In this document: positions 1-7,137 of the stretch, piece by piece | How the letters are laid out: each line of letters begins with the position of its first letter | How positions within the stretch are numbered: the stretch's first letter is position 1 | Source of the DNA: JABHCC01 sp034658635 | GTDB taxonomy: Bacteria > Bacteroidota > Bacteroidia > Bacteroidales > UBA12481 | Reading direction: 5' to 3' | DNA length: 10,354 bases | Assembly (NCBI GenBank): GCA_034658635.1 | Contig: JAYEFL010000247.1 | Span: 1-10,354, forward strand | Position numbers and translations under genes: made by a program | The notes under the pieces: generated by a model | What the model was told of the DNA's origin: nothing | Seen by the model: only the letters and a program-made list of their open reading frames with translations | Database searches by the model: none

Positions 1-161
1 ATGAGTCCGATAACTCCCCACTTTTCTACATCCTCTCCATTTAATGATGCAAAATGCTGCATCACAGCTTCAACAGAAAATACATAAGATGTAAGTTGTA
101 GGTACATCATACCCTGCCGGACACTTTTAAAGTAAATTTGAAGTGTAACTAAACCAGCAGA
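1..161 (-). pseudogene. N-terminal remnant of an HD-domain protein, running off the left edge
   Basis: An open minus-strand frame enters from a stop at 164-162 and stays open to the window edge. Its translation contains SVEAVMQHFASLNGEDVEKW followed by GVIGLI. This resembles the start of HD/HDIG-domain proteins, which typically read like 'HsLAVEAvMRhfA..geDeekWgivGLlHDiDye'. The metal-binding HD pair itself would lie beyond position 1. The His that normally precedes the AVEAVM stretch is replaced here (YVFSVEA), and the only ATG codons (110-108 and 107-105) lack a well-spaced ribosome binding site and would give a very short N-terminus. I infer a decayed or truncated gene. The family assignment rests on about 25 residues recognised by eye. 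Confidence 0.4.
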
Positions 162-163
162 TT

Positions 164-388
164 ATGAATAATTTGGACAACCTCGTAGAGAAAAATGCCG
201 AAGAACTTATTGAGCTCAGAAGATCATATCAATTGGGTCCAGCGAGAATATAATGCTACTTAGAACGGTACTACGGAATTGAAACTTCACAATCAACCGT
301 TACAAGAACTATTGTCAAGAATGGTGTATGTCGACTCCCAAAAACCGCGTCAGGCCGTATGGAATACATACTGGAAAACACCTTTTGA
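164..388 (+). pseudogene. Decayed IS481/IS3-like transposase fragment (helix-turn-helix region)
   Basis: Reading from ATG 164, the frame gives MNNLDNLVEKNAEELIELRR, then SYQLGPARI, an in-frame TAA, then CYLERYYGIETSQSTVTRTI and VKNGVCRLPKTASGRM, ending at TGA 386-388. The pattern 'LGPaRIawYLERYhgIkiSeSTVyRiLkrhGv.RLPk' is characteristic of the second helix-turn-helix region that precedes the DDE integrase core in IS481/IS3-related transposases. The internal stop, the lack of the DDE core after residue 70 and the lack of a normal N-terminus mark it as a dead fragment. It lies next to the remnant HD gene and upstream of the YkgJ gene, so it marks a recombined edge of the island. Confidence 0.6.
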
Positions 389-453
389 ACAGTTAAGGTG
401 TCTACTAAAATAAGGAATAAATGATAATTTATTGATCTGAAGCGAATCAAAGA

Positions 454-999
454 ATGATAGAAGCCGAAAATATATGCGTACAATGTGGATTATGCTGTGA
501 TGGAACTCTTTTTGCAAGAGCAAATATAAAAAATAATGAAACGATCAATCCTGCTTATAACTTTAGTATAAATCAAAACAAAAAGAAATCTTTTAGACTG
601 CCATGCGCATATCTCAAAAATCGTTCCTGTGCGATATATAATAATCGCCCATATTCTATTTGCGAACGGTTCATTTGTCCCCTTCTGAAAAAATATAATA
701 ATAATGAAGTATCAGCGAAAAAAGCTTTGAAGATAATAGCAACTGTTGAAAAATACAGGAATGAAATTCTTCAGGCTCTGGGAGATAAAAGTATCATCGA
801 GAACGACTCGATTTTTACTTTGGTTAATAACTTCAAGCAAAATTATCATGAGCAGATCAAAACAGCATCATTCAGAGAGGAAAACAAGAAATTATTACTA
901 AGTATAGTTGGGTTCGAAAAAATAGTTACTGACAATTTCAAACCACCGAAAACTGCCAAGACAAATCACAATAATACAGATGAAGTGATACTCAAGTGA
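454..999 (+). CDS. YkgJ family cysteine-cluster protein
   Basis: This 181-residue protein has the N-terminal signature of the YkgJ/FliB-like zinc- or iron-chelating family: C8-x2-C11-G-L-C14-C15, then C51, C59 in SCAIYNNRP, C70 and C75. The order CxxCGxCC, then C..Y..RP..C, matches the family, whose members are thought to bind a metal or Fe-S cluster; the founding flagellin N-methylase belongs here, but most members have no proven reaction. Residues after about 85 are Lys/Asn-rich, probably helical and not recognised. An in-frame TGA lies seven codons upstream and no other ATG intervenes, so the start is the first ATG; its ribosome binding site is weak. The gene converges on the operon and its last 8 bases overlap the end of cysC. 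Participation in lasso peptide maturation is possible but unsupported. Confidence 0.85.
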   Translation: MIEAENICVQCGLCCDGTLFARANIKNNETINPAYNFSINQNKKKSFRLPCAYLKNRSCAIYNNRPYSICERFICPLLKKYNNNEVSAKKALKIIATVEKYRNEILQALGDKSIIENDSIFTLVNNFKQNYHEQIKTASFREENKKLLLSIVGFEKIVTDNFKPPKTAKTNHNNTDEVILK

Positions 1000-1501
1000 G
1001 CGATAACGCTGAAATGATTATCTGAACACTTTCCTCAACAGAATGATTTCCTGTATCGATAGTTAGATTTGGATTAACAACCGGTTCAAAAGCAGAGCCA
1101 ACTCCTGTGAAATTGGGAATTTCTCCACGACGAGCTTTCTTGTACATGTCCTTTGGATCACGATCCTCACAGACAGCAATGGATGGATTTAGGTAAATTC
1201 CAAACATCTTTTCACGGCCAATGATGTCTCGGGCAATTTGTCGAATACTTTCACTAGGGCTAACGAAGGCCGCAATCACCGTAATATTTGAGTCTAAAGT
1301 CAGCTTTGCCATTTCTGCTACCCGTCGTATGTTTTCGAAACGATCACTTTCTGAAAATCCTAAGTCATGATTCACCCCTGAACGAACCTGATCACCATCG
1401 AGCAATAGACATGGTCGGCTTAACTTTTCAAGTTTTATGGCCAACTCTTTGGCCAGGGTAGTCTTTCCAGATCCTGGTAGACCGGTAAACCAAATAACCA
1501 T
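992..1501 (-). CDS. cysC: Adenylylsulfate kinase (APS kinase)
   Basis: APS kinase phosphorylates the 3'-OH of adenosine 5'-phosphosulfate to make PAPS, the sulfate donor of sulfotransferases. The 169-residue protein is close to the usual compact single-domain length and carries the family hallmarks: P-loop GLPGSGKTT near residues 7-15, DGDQVRSGVNHDLGFS for substrate binding, the ENIRRVAEMAK helix, and RDPKDMYKKARRGEIPNFTG before the C-terminal IDT. It is the last gene of the minus-strand operon, 41 bp after the B2 gene, and has an ATG start without a clear Shine-Dalgarno. No cysD, cysN or other assimilatory gene is near. Together with the sulfotransferase four genes upstream in the operon, this suggests a dedicated PAPS supply for peptide sulfation rather than general sulfate assimilation; that link is inference. 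Confidence 0.93.
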   Translation of the reverse strand: MVIWFTGLPGSGKTTLAKELAIKLEKLSRPCLLLDGDQVRSGVNHDLGFSESDRFENIRRVAEMAKLTLDSNITVIAAFVSPSESIRQIARDIIGREKMFGIYLNPSIAVCEDRDPKDMYKKARRGEIPNFTGVGSAFEPVVNPNLTIDTGNHSVEESVQIIISALSLT

Positions 1502-1542
1502 AAAGTTGTCTATGCTTTCTGTTTGTTTGTTTCATGCCGCAA

Positions 1543-1956
1543 TTAAAAGCAAATTATTTCTTTTAATCGTTCCCGCCCCTTAGGTGTAATTTCCATGTCT
1601 CCTGATATTAACCAGGCATGGGCAGCAAGTTTATTTTTATTCTCAAAACGAAGTCCAAGGTGAAAACTTGACGATATCCTTCTTCGATTCAACATCCTTC
1701 GTGCTGCTAGTGATTTTACCAGGCAAACATTTGACCACCATGCCAATTTATTTGCCCTGCGTATGGCTAGCCGAATCCTGCGTAAAACCATATCGTTTAA
1801 TGAATCAGAATACTCATCCTGCTCTCTGGAGCCAACCAGCTTTTTAAACGGAAGAGTGTGCACTCTAAACTTTTCGTAAAAAAGGAAGACGATAGCCTCG
1901 TGTAGTAGCCTCCTGTCTGGGTTCTTCAGTTTCAGGTATTTAAAAAAATAATTCAA
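1543..1956 (-). CDS. Lasso peptide biosynthesis B2 protein (transglutaminase-like leader peptidase)
   Basis: B2 proteins are cysteine proteases of the transglutaminase fold that cut the lasso precursor after the leader, just before core residue 1. In this 137-residue protein the likely catalytic triad is visible: Cys78 in SNVCLVKSLA, His113 in AAHAWL and Asp120 in SGDMEI, with the family pattern C-L-x-x-(S/A)-L-A...R..L+RR.I between them. The length is normal for a stand-alone B2. The start is a TTG at 1956-1954 that overlaps the stop codon of the B1 gene (sequence TTGA), so the two are probably translationally coupled. Residues 1-70 form the usual Arg-rich helical N-terminal part. Its substrates are probably the two short plus-strand precursors at 7738 and 8928, both with Thr at position -2. 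Confidence 0.92.
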   Translation of the reverse strand: MNYFFKYLKLKNPDRRLLHEAIVFLFYEKFRVHTLPFKKLVGSREQDEYSDSLNDMVLRRIRLAIRRANKLAWWSNVCLVKSLAARRMLNRRRISSSFHLGLRFENKNKLAAHAWLISGDMEITPKGRERLKEIICF

Positions 1957-2216
1957 ACTTTCTTCAGAATATCTTTTTCAATTGCATCATCTAAAAATTC
2001 CTGCACCTCTTTTTTGCACTGCTGCTCAGAAACTTCAAATTCCTGCAACAGAGTTTGAGTCATTTCTTCAAATGATTTTGGCTTCTCGAGCATATCCCAA
2101 ATGCGCTTTCCTATCGGATTTAATCCGTAGTACATGCCCTTATCAATATGCATCATCACTTGCTGATCATCAAGTTCGCCATCGATGATTTGGTGATTTC
2201 TTTCGTATCTATCCAT
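1953..2216 (-). CDS. PqqD family leader-peptide-binding protein (lasso B1 / RRE)
   Basis: This 87-residue protein is a stand-alone RiPP recognition element that binds the precursor leader and delivers it to the B2 peptidase and cyclase. The sequence shows the PqqD-like winged-helix pattern: GELDDQQVMMHIDKGMYYGL near residues 13-32 (the beta strands that bind the leader), N-P-I-G-K-R-I-W-D-M-L (33-43), then helices with EFEVSEQQCKKEVQEFL. It has its own ATG at 2216, preceded by AAGAGAA about eight bases upstream, which is one of the clearer ribosome binding sites here. It lies 12 bp after the sulfotransferase gene and overlaps B2. The expected leader motif is the WxxPx(V/I)xDL segment present in both precursors. 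Confidence 0.93.
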   Translation of the reverse strand: MDRYERNHQIIDGELDDQQVMMHIDKGMYYGLNPIGKRIWDMLEKPKSFEEMTQTLLQEFEVSEQQCKKEVQEFLDDAIEKDILKKV

Positions 2217-2228
2217 GTTATTCTCTTG

Positions 2229-2900
2229 TTATATGGTTAAATCTCCATTTTTGTCAATATAATCAAAGGCTCGGATTACCTCCCCTTCTGATTCAATAAT
2301 CTGATCGATCTGCTCCTGCGTTAAATGATCACGATAATAACCAGATTTGCCTTTCCAGAAAAAGTTTTCACACAGCTGCATTTTTTCGTTGAACCCATCT
2401 TTCTTTTCTGAATCTTTGAGCCTATCGAACCTGGCAAATTCAATGGCTTTTTTTATTCGATCAGGATCATCAGAAAGGCCAATAAAACGAATCGCCAGAA
2501 CAGGAATGTGATTTGCATAAGAAACACAAACATCAAGGGGATTCCGAATAAAGTACAAAACCGCTTTTGATACTTCTCCAGGGAAGAACTCTTCTCCCTT
2601 CGAATTCAAGGTATAGGCATCGTGCACCTTTTTAAACAAAGGTTCCTTTTCATCGGTGTGATAATCTAACAAAATTCTAAACAATTCAGGACGGTACAAG
2701 TCCACCTCATCACCATACATCTCAAAGGGATTTAAACCAAGCTCTTCTTCAAAGTCTTGAGCTGCACTGACAATGGAAGAGTGGTAGATTTCATTTAGAG
2801 TAGCTGGTTCGTCTTTGTCGCCTAGGTAATTACTTAAAAACATACGAAACCAGGTGTTGCCGGATTTCGGATAAGATGCGAGCCAAACAATATTCTTCAT
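2229..2900 (-). CDS. PAPS-dependent sulfotransferase, internally shortened
   Basis: Sulfotransferases of this family move sulfate from PAPS to a hydroxyl or amine of an acceptor. The N-terminal 5'-phosphosulfate loop is intact (ASYPKSGNTWFR, residues 8-19), as are a likely catalytic His93 in KVHDAYT and the 3'-phosphate motif YFIRNPLDVCVSYANH (116-131, with Arg119 and Ser127). The C-terminal FFWKGKSGYYRDHLT segment (180-194) is also present. However, the 3'-phosphate motif runs directly into PVLAIRFIGLSDDPDRIKKA, a segment that in relatives follows some 70-90 further residues carrying an acceptor-side region and the '(V/I)RYEDL..DP' motif. The protein is therefore 223 residues instead of about 300. 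The deletion is in frame and the rest is well preserved. The ATG overlaps the stop of the kinase gene (ATGA). It may be inactive or have altered specificity. Confidence 0.85.
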   Translation of the reverse strand: MKNIVWLASYPKSGNTWFRMFLSNYLGDKDEPATLNEIYHSSIVSAAQDFEEELGLNPFEMYGDEVDLYRPELFRILLDYHTDEKEPLFKKVHDAYTLNSKGEEFFPGEVSKAVLYFIRNPLDVCVSYANHIPVLAIRFIGLSDDPDRIKKAIEFARFDRLKDSEKKDGFNEKMQLCENFFWKGKSGYYRDHLTQEQIDQIIESEGEVIRAFDYIDKNGDLTI

Positions 2901-3742
2901 TTTTCTATGATCTCTTTTATTCGGGCTTGGACATCTTGTATTTTAATTTTCTGAGGCCGAACAAGGCACGTTACCTTAACTTGCCTGGCTAGCTGCAGCA
3001 TCTCTTTAAAGTAAATGCGCTCACGCTTGGGCATACCCTTTAGATACATTCTTCTGTAAACTTGTATTCTTAGAGCATTGTATTTCTCAGTGCCTTTTAG
3101 TTCAGTTTCAACAAACTCTGACTTGTTGTGAACACCCAGTATGATAAGGTGATCAAGAACGACATGGTCTTTAGATGTGTCGAGATCCTCTAGATAATAC
3201 TTATTCATATCGGGACGAATTTTCGTCAATCCCTCCGACGGTATTTGTAATTGCTCGAGTGTATTATCCCAGAGCTTTATTCTTGTTTTTAAGGGGAGTA
3301 GAACAATGTTTTGCTGGTCAATGAGAACAGGACTGATGTCATCGTTAATAAGTAAGTCCCCTTTTTGACAAAAAGACATGGTTAAAGATGATTTGCCTAC
3401 ACCGGAATGTCCACAAATCATAATCCCTTTTCCCTTGTGCAAAAATGAACTGCCATGAAAGGGCAAAATTCCTCTTTGGTGCAACAAGGCACCTAATACA
3501 CTACCCTCGAGATAAAGATCCACTGAAGCCTTGTCAGATTGCTCATAAACCTTGAAATGAATTTCCTTACCGTCTCGAACGTAATATTGAGCTACGTCTT
3601 TTACATCTAATGCAAACTCCTGCTCGTTGAGGCGTAAAAATGATCGCTGGAATAGTGCGTTCTCAAGCACAGGCAGAATAGAGTCACTCTCAACTATCTT
3701 TAAGTTATCTATCATATCGGTTAAAATAGCTAAATAACACAA
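2897..3742 (-). CDS. HPr kinase-like peptide kinase (paeninodin-kinase type)
   Basis: The 281-residue protein has the C-terminal fold of HPr kinase/phosphorylase without the N-terminal regulatory domain of true HprK: LPFHGSSFLHKGKG (93-106), a P-loop GHSGVGKSS (111-119) and a Walker-B-like INDDISPV (132-139). HprK relatives in lasso clusters (ThcoK and PadeK of the paeninodin group) phosphorylate the C-terminal Ser of the precursor, and both candidate precursors here end in Ser. It is separated from the cyclase gene upstream by 35 very AT-rich bases, overlaps the sulfotransferase by 4 bp, and so sits mid-operon. Two starts are possible: ATG at 3742 or Met10 (MIDNLKIVESD), which begins more like its relatives; neither has a clear ribosome binding site. 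Peptide phosphorylation is inferred from family and context. Confidence 0.85.
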   Translation of the reverse strand: MCYLAILTDMIDNLKIVESDSILPVLENALFQRSFLRLNEQEFALDVKDVAQYYVRDGKEIHFKVYEQSDKASVDLYLEGSVLGALLHQRGILPFHGSSFLHKGKGIMICGHSGVGKSSLTMSFCQKGDLLINDDISPVLIDQQNIVLLPLKTRIKLWDNTLEQLQIPSEGLTKIRPDMNKYYLEDLDTSKDHVVLDHLIILGVHNKSEFVETELKGTEKYNALRIQVYRRMYLKGMPKRERIYFKEMLQLARQVKVTCLVRPQKIKIQDVQARIKEIIEK

Positions 3743-3777
3743 ATTGCTAAAAAAAATATATTAAAATATTGATTATC

Positions 3778-5670
3778 TCAACTCACACTCTTTTTAACAG
3801 CAACATTATTGTCAGCATAATACTGAAACAACGCCGCATTCCACTTAAACTGAAACAAAACAAATCTTGCGGCAACATCTTCACTGTCAAACGATTTTGT
3901 ATGGCAATATTTCCTATAAAAAGGCGTTTCCAACAGATCCTTCAAGTCCTGCTTCTGGATATCTGATAGTTGTAAAATCTCTATATTTGGATGATCTACA
4001 TCTGCTTTTAAGCGCATACGTATCCGCTCGGTAGTATATCCTTTTAAAATCTCCCTGAAAGCGTAACGTTCTATTCCCATATGGATTTTTAGGTGAGATG
4101 GCAAGTTATATGCAAATTCAACCAAGGGCACATCCAGCAATGGATATCGAAATTCCACCCGGTACATGCGTGCCGATAATTCAGAATCAATAAGGCGTTG
4201 TTCGACGCCGATGTCAAATAGTTCCCTTCTATGATGAGCCTTGGTTGAAAAGTAGTTATGGTATCCGTTATTAAAGGCCTTAAGTTTTGGTCTTAAACCA
4301 TAGAGCTTTATGTAATCTTCTTTTAGAAAACTATACTGGCTTCTCTTCAACAATGCCTGTTCCAATCCCGGACGAGTTCTTCTAAACCATTTATATAACC
4401 AAGGTGTAAAATTCTTTAATAGCAGGATAGCCCAGGCTTTATAGGGTCTGGATCCACGGCCGCGTTTGTGCTTATCCTGAAACAAGCGATGCACTTTGCG
4501 CCATTTTAATGCGCTGAAAAGTTCACTTTCATAAAAGTCACCATACGTTGATACGCAATGATCCCCGCCCCATCCTGAAAAAAGCACTCTTGATCCTGTC
4601 TTACTAGCCAGTTTACAATGCCACAACCACCCCCCCTTAAGATCAAAGGCACCAGCTGTGTTTGAAGTCAGGCGATGGATATCCTCCGTTGAAACTTGCT
4701 CCTCGGTCCAGATAGGATCAAGGTTATCATACAAATTCAGCATTTCGAAAATATCCTTATACGTTTTTTCATAAACAGGGCGTGTTTTTTCAGTTAAGGC
4801 CTCGCATTGATAAGATAGGGTATAAATCGTCTCTTTGGGTTTTATCTTTGCCGCAAAACCAGCAATAGCATTGGAGTCCAGTCCTTCGCTTAATTCGCAG
4901 GCAAGAGGATAATCGCTGTCTAAACGCACTGAAACAGCATCATACAGGCGTTTTTTGAATTCTCTTAAAAGTTCATCATCGCTCATGCCATCCCACTGTT
5001 TGTGGTCTGCTAGCATCCAGTATGCTTGAGAATCAACCCCATTGGCATCAATCTCCAAATAATGCCCGGGGGGAACAACTTCAAGGTTTTCATATGCGGT
5101 TGCAACAGGACTAGAACCCAAGCCCCATAGCTTATCAATCAACCAGGGTTCTTTCACGCTCTTTTGAAGCCAACCGGAGGTGAAGAAAGAATTGGGCTCA
5201 TTGGAAACCATCACTCCTTTTTCTGTGTGGCTATATAGCAAAACTTTTATCCCGAAATGGTCTCTTGCACAAAACACTTTTTGCTTTGTATTGTCCCAAA
5301 TGATAAAGACAAAATCGCCAAGCAAATACTTCGCACACGCTTTGCCCCATCTATGGTAGGCATGGAAGATCAACTCTCCATCCGATATGGCATCTGAATT
5401 AATATTCAATTGTTCCAGCAATATTTCTTTATTGTCAATACGTGCATTGGCACTGATTATAGATCCTGTTTGTTTATCAGTATAAACACGATCCTTTTTC
5501 GACAGGCTGGTGTTAAATAAATTTGCTTTGCCCAATTGACACGTTTCCTGCTCATTGACTGCCCAACTGGTGTCATCAGGTTTCCAATAGTCTGATGCTT
5601 GAAGCATTTGGTTTACAAGGTCGGAGCTGAGAGGGTTATTGGCCTGATAACAACAGTGGATTGTGCTCAT
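3778..5670 (-). CDS. Asparagine-synthetase-like lasso cyclase (C protein)
   Basis: Lasso C proteins adenylate the side-chain carboxylate of core Asp/Glu 7-9 and close the macrolactam with the core N-terminus. The 630-residue protein has an N-terminal glutaminase-like domain with ARIDN (76-80), GDFVFIIWD (118-126) and ARDHFGIKVL (135-144). It begins MSTIHCC, so Cys2, the glutaminase nucleophile, is absent, as in lasso cyclases. The C-terminal domain keeps the PP-loop as SEGLDS (261-266) for SGGLDS and SGWGGDH (365-371). Residues 390-600 are the variable synthetase domain, with many basic residues around 385-430 that may contact the leader or fold the peptide. The ATG is 3 bp after the ATP-grasp stop, indicating coupled translation. 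Combined with B1 and B2 it makes the lasso assignment strong. Confidence 0.9.
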   Translation of the reverse strand: MSTIHCCYQANNPLSSDLVNQMLQASDYWKPDDTSWAVNEQETCQLGKANLFNTSLSKKDRVYTDKQTGSIISANARIDNKEILLEQLNINSDAISDGELIFHAYHRWGKACAKYLLGDFVFIIWDNTKQKVFCARDHFGIKVLLYSHTEKGVMVSNEPNSFFTSGWLQKSVKEPWLIDKLWGLGSSPVATAYENLEVVPPGHYLEIDANGVDSQAYWMLADHKQWDGMSDDELLREFKKRLYDAVSVRLDSDYPLACELSEGLDSNAIAGFAAKIKPKETIYTLSYQCEALTEKTRPVYEKTYKDIFEMLNLYDNLDPIWTEEQVSTEDIHRLTSNTAGAFDLKGGWLWHCKLASKTGSRVLFSGWGGDHCVSTYGDFYESELFSALKWRKVHRLFQDKHKRGRGSRPYKAWAILLLKNFTPWLYKWFRRTRPGLEQALLKRSQYSFLKEDYIKLYGLRPKLKAFNNGYHNYFSTKAHHRRELFDIGVEQRLIDSELSARMYRVEFRYPLLDVPLVEFAYNLPSHLKIHMGIERYAFREILKGYTTERIRMRLKADVDHPNIEILQLSDIQKQDLKDLLETPFYRKYCHTKSFDSEDVAARFVLFQFKWNAALFQYYADNNVAVKKSVS

Positions 5671-5673
5671 AAC

Positions 5674-6945
5674 TTATTTAACGTGACTTTTATTTGTATC
5701 AAATTGGGTATATAGAATATGACTTTTCATCAGAGAGGGTTTGCTAGTCTGGTGAGCGGCTACACCCCAGTTAATATTGCCTTCTATCAGCTTTACTCCT
5801 TCTGGGGTAATGGCCAAATCCCACCCTACGCTAAAAATATCTGGGAAAGATTTGTGCGCCTTTATCGCAGTATTAACTATTTTAGACCAATGTGCAATCT
5901 GATGCCCGGATATATGTTGCATTTTAGAATGGACTTCATTCGAAACAGAGAATACTGTTTTTTCAAGGGGCTGAATGATACCGGTTTTCATTTCAATTGG
6001 TAATTGATAAAAACGGTTGTTAAAGCGATCTATTGGGATTTCTACTACGGCAGAAATAGCCTGAGCTGTGGTTCCTGCCCAAATGCTTATTAAACGAATC
6101 GTGATTAAAGCATCTGATTCAGACAGTCCTTGCAATTCTTTATGGTTTTGCAGAAGAGGTTGAATGAGATAGTCTTGCTGGTTTAGCAATTCTTGCAAAA
6201 ATGACATTATTTCCTGTTGAGATGTCAGCACTTTGTCTTCCGACACATTAAGTATGTACGAATCTATTTTAGCGTCGCATTCCAATGAATAGGTATTTAT
6301 ATTCTGGCTACCACATAGTGGTTTGAAAAACAGCGACCTGCCCTGAAATAAGTCTTCCTTTTTAAAAATATCTCTTTTATAAACAACATGTCCATCAATA
6401 ACAGAAAGCCCCTGTTTTTGCATGTGCCGGGCAAAGGCCGACTTATCTGAAAGAAGTTCCCGGGTTACAGAGCTCAAATTTGGCGACATGACCTGATGCC
6501 AGTTGGGAAGCTCATGGGTATAAATAAAATCGAACCACTCTATTGAAGAATAACGGTAGAGGCTATAGCGATAATAAAACCAGGGAGGAGTAGTTTGTAA
6601 AAAAACAAGCTTCAATAAATCAGAAAGCTGTTTTGAACAGGATATTTTTTCTTCCTTTTCCAAAACGGAACTGAATTTCTTCCACACTCCCCAAAGTTGA
6701 ATCCATCCCCTAAAGAAAAACCAAAAAGTAAAACTATAAAAAGCGATCAGGCACCAAATAATTCTATTATAATTCGGGAATGCATTTAGAAAAACTCTTT
6801 TATGCAGATTTACAGAAAGGCTTTGTTTTGGCAACAAGTAACGCCAAGTAAAAACCGCGTATGGGACAGGGGATTTTATCAGACGTTTTATACTTTTTCT
6901 CAAACTCGCTTCTATTTTATTTTTCAAATGAAAAATGAACTGCAA
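5674..6945 (-). CDS. Sugar-transfer-associated type ATP-grasp enzyme
   Basis: ATP-grasp enzymes join a carboxylate to an amine or similar nucleophile through an acyl-phosphate. Visible hallmarks in this 423-residue protein are LLSDKSAFARHMQKQGL (164-180), the ATP-binding strand SLFFKPLCGSQN (204-215), YLIQPLLQNHKEL (259-271), TIRLISIW (282-289), and the metal-binding end SVGWDLAITPEGVKLIEGN (372-390). This matches the 'sugar-transfer associated ATP-grasp' group (PF14397-like), found in polysaccharide and peptide tailoring loci without a defined reaction. Residues 61-90 are very hydrophobic and aromatic, suggesting membrane contact. No ATG occurs before residue 153, so translation probably begins at TTG 6945 (an in-frame stop lies seven codons upstream) or the next TTG at residue 7; the ribosome binding site is weak. 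It is first in the operon, directly before the cyclase, hence probably a tailoring enzyme. Confidence 0.8.
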   Translation of the reverse strand: MQFIFHLKNKIEASLRKSIKRLIKSPVPYAVFTWRYLLPKQSLSVNLHKRVFLNAFPNYNRIIWCLIAFYSFTFWFFFRGWIQLWGVWKKFSSVLEKEEKISCSKQLSDLLKLVFLQTTPPWFYYRYSLYRYSSIEWFDFIYTHELPNWHQVMSPNLSSVTRELLSDKSAFARHMQKQGLSVIDGHVVYKRDIFKKEDLFQGRSLFFKPLCGSQNINTYSLECDAKIDSYILNVSEDKVLTSQQEIMSFLQELLNQQDYLIQPLLQNHKELQGLSESDALITIRLISIWAGTTAQAISAVVEIPIDRFNNRFYQLPIEMKTGIIQPLEKTVFSVSNEVHSKMQHISGHQIAHWSKIVNTAIKAHKSFPDIFSVGWDLAITPEGVKLIEGNINWGVAAHQTSKPSLMKSHILYTQFDTNKSHVK

Positions 6946-6991
6946 TAATAAGATTTCTTTGACTCATTTCAGATGCCAAGCCCGAGGTATT

Positions 6992-7126
6992 TTAAAATTG
7001 CTTAATAAAAGCACATTCACTTCGGAATTTCTCCACTAAACTCTCAAGTTCCCGAACAATATGTGCAATATCAATCACAATACAACAGACAATATTAACA
7101 TTTGAACTAACTGCTACAGCAACCAT
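6992..7126 (-). other. Uncertain 45-codon reading frame upstream of the operon
   Basis: From ATG 7126 a frame reads MVAVAVSSNVNIVCC and then continues through IAHIVRELESLVEKFRSE to a stop at 6992. The second half looks like the extreme C-terminus of methyl-accepting chemotaxis proteins ('..MA.ELe.LV.kFr'). The same frame extends upstream to 7252, but there it is only the shadow of the IS66 relic in another frame. No ribosome binding site is visible. I read it as possible debris of a chemotaxis receptor gene, with low confidence. It has neither the leader motif nor the ring acid of a lasso precursor. Confidence 0.2.
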
Positions 7127-7137
7127 GAACGAGCCGG

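Noticed and set aside
271..483. 70-residue minus-strand frame near the left edge
   Set aside because: It is antisense to the IS481-like relic and the start of the YkgJ gene and has no recognisable protein features.
997..1015. Terminator hairpin between the convergent YkgJ and cysC genes (AGCG-ATAA-CGCT)
   Set aside because: The stem is only 4 bp and no T-run follows on either strand.
3743..3777. Hidden precursor or promoter in the only AT-rich gap within the operon
   Set aside because: The 35 bases are too few for a precursor gene and no convincing promoter pair fits; they are simply A/T runs.
6917..6967. 16-residue minus-strand peptide (MSQRNLIIAVHFSFEK) just before the ATP-grasp gene, considered as a precursor
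   Set aside because: Too short, overlaps the ATP-grasp start in another frame, and lacks the WxxP leader motif, Thr at -2 and a suitable ring acid arrangement.
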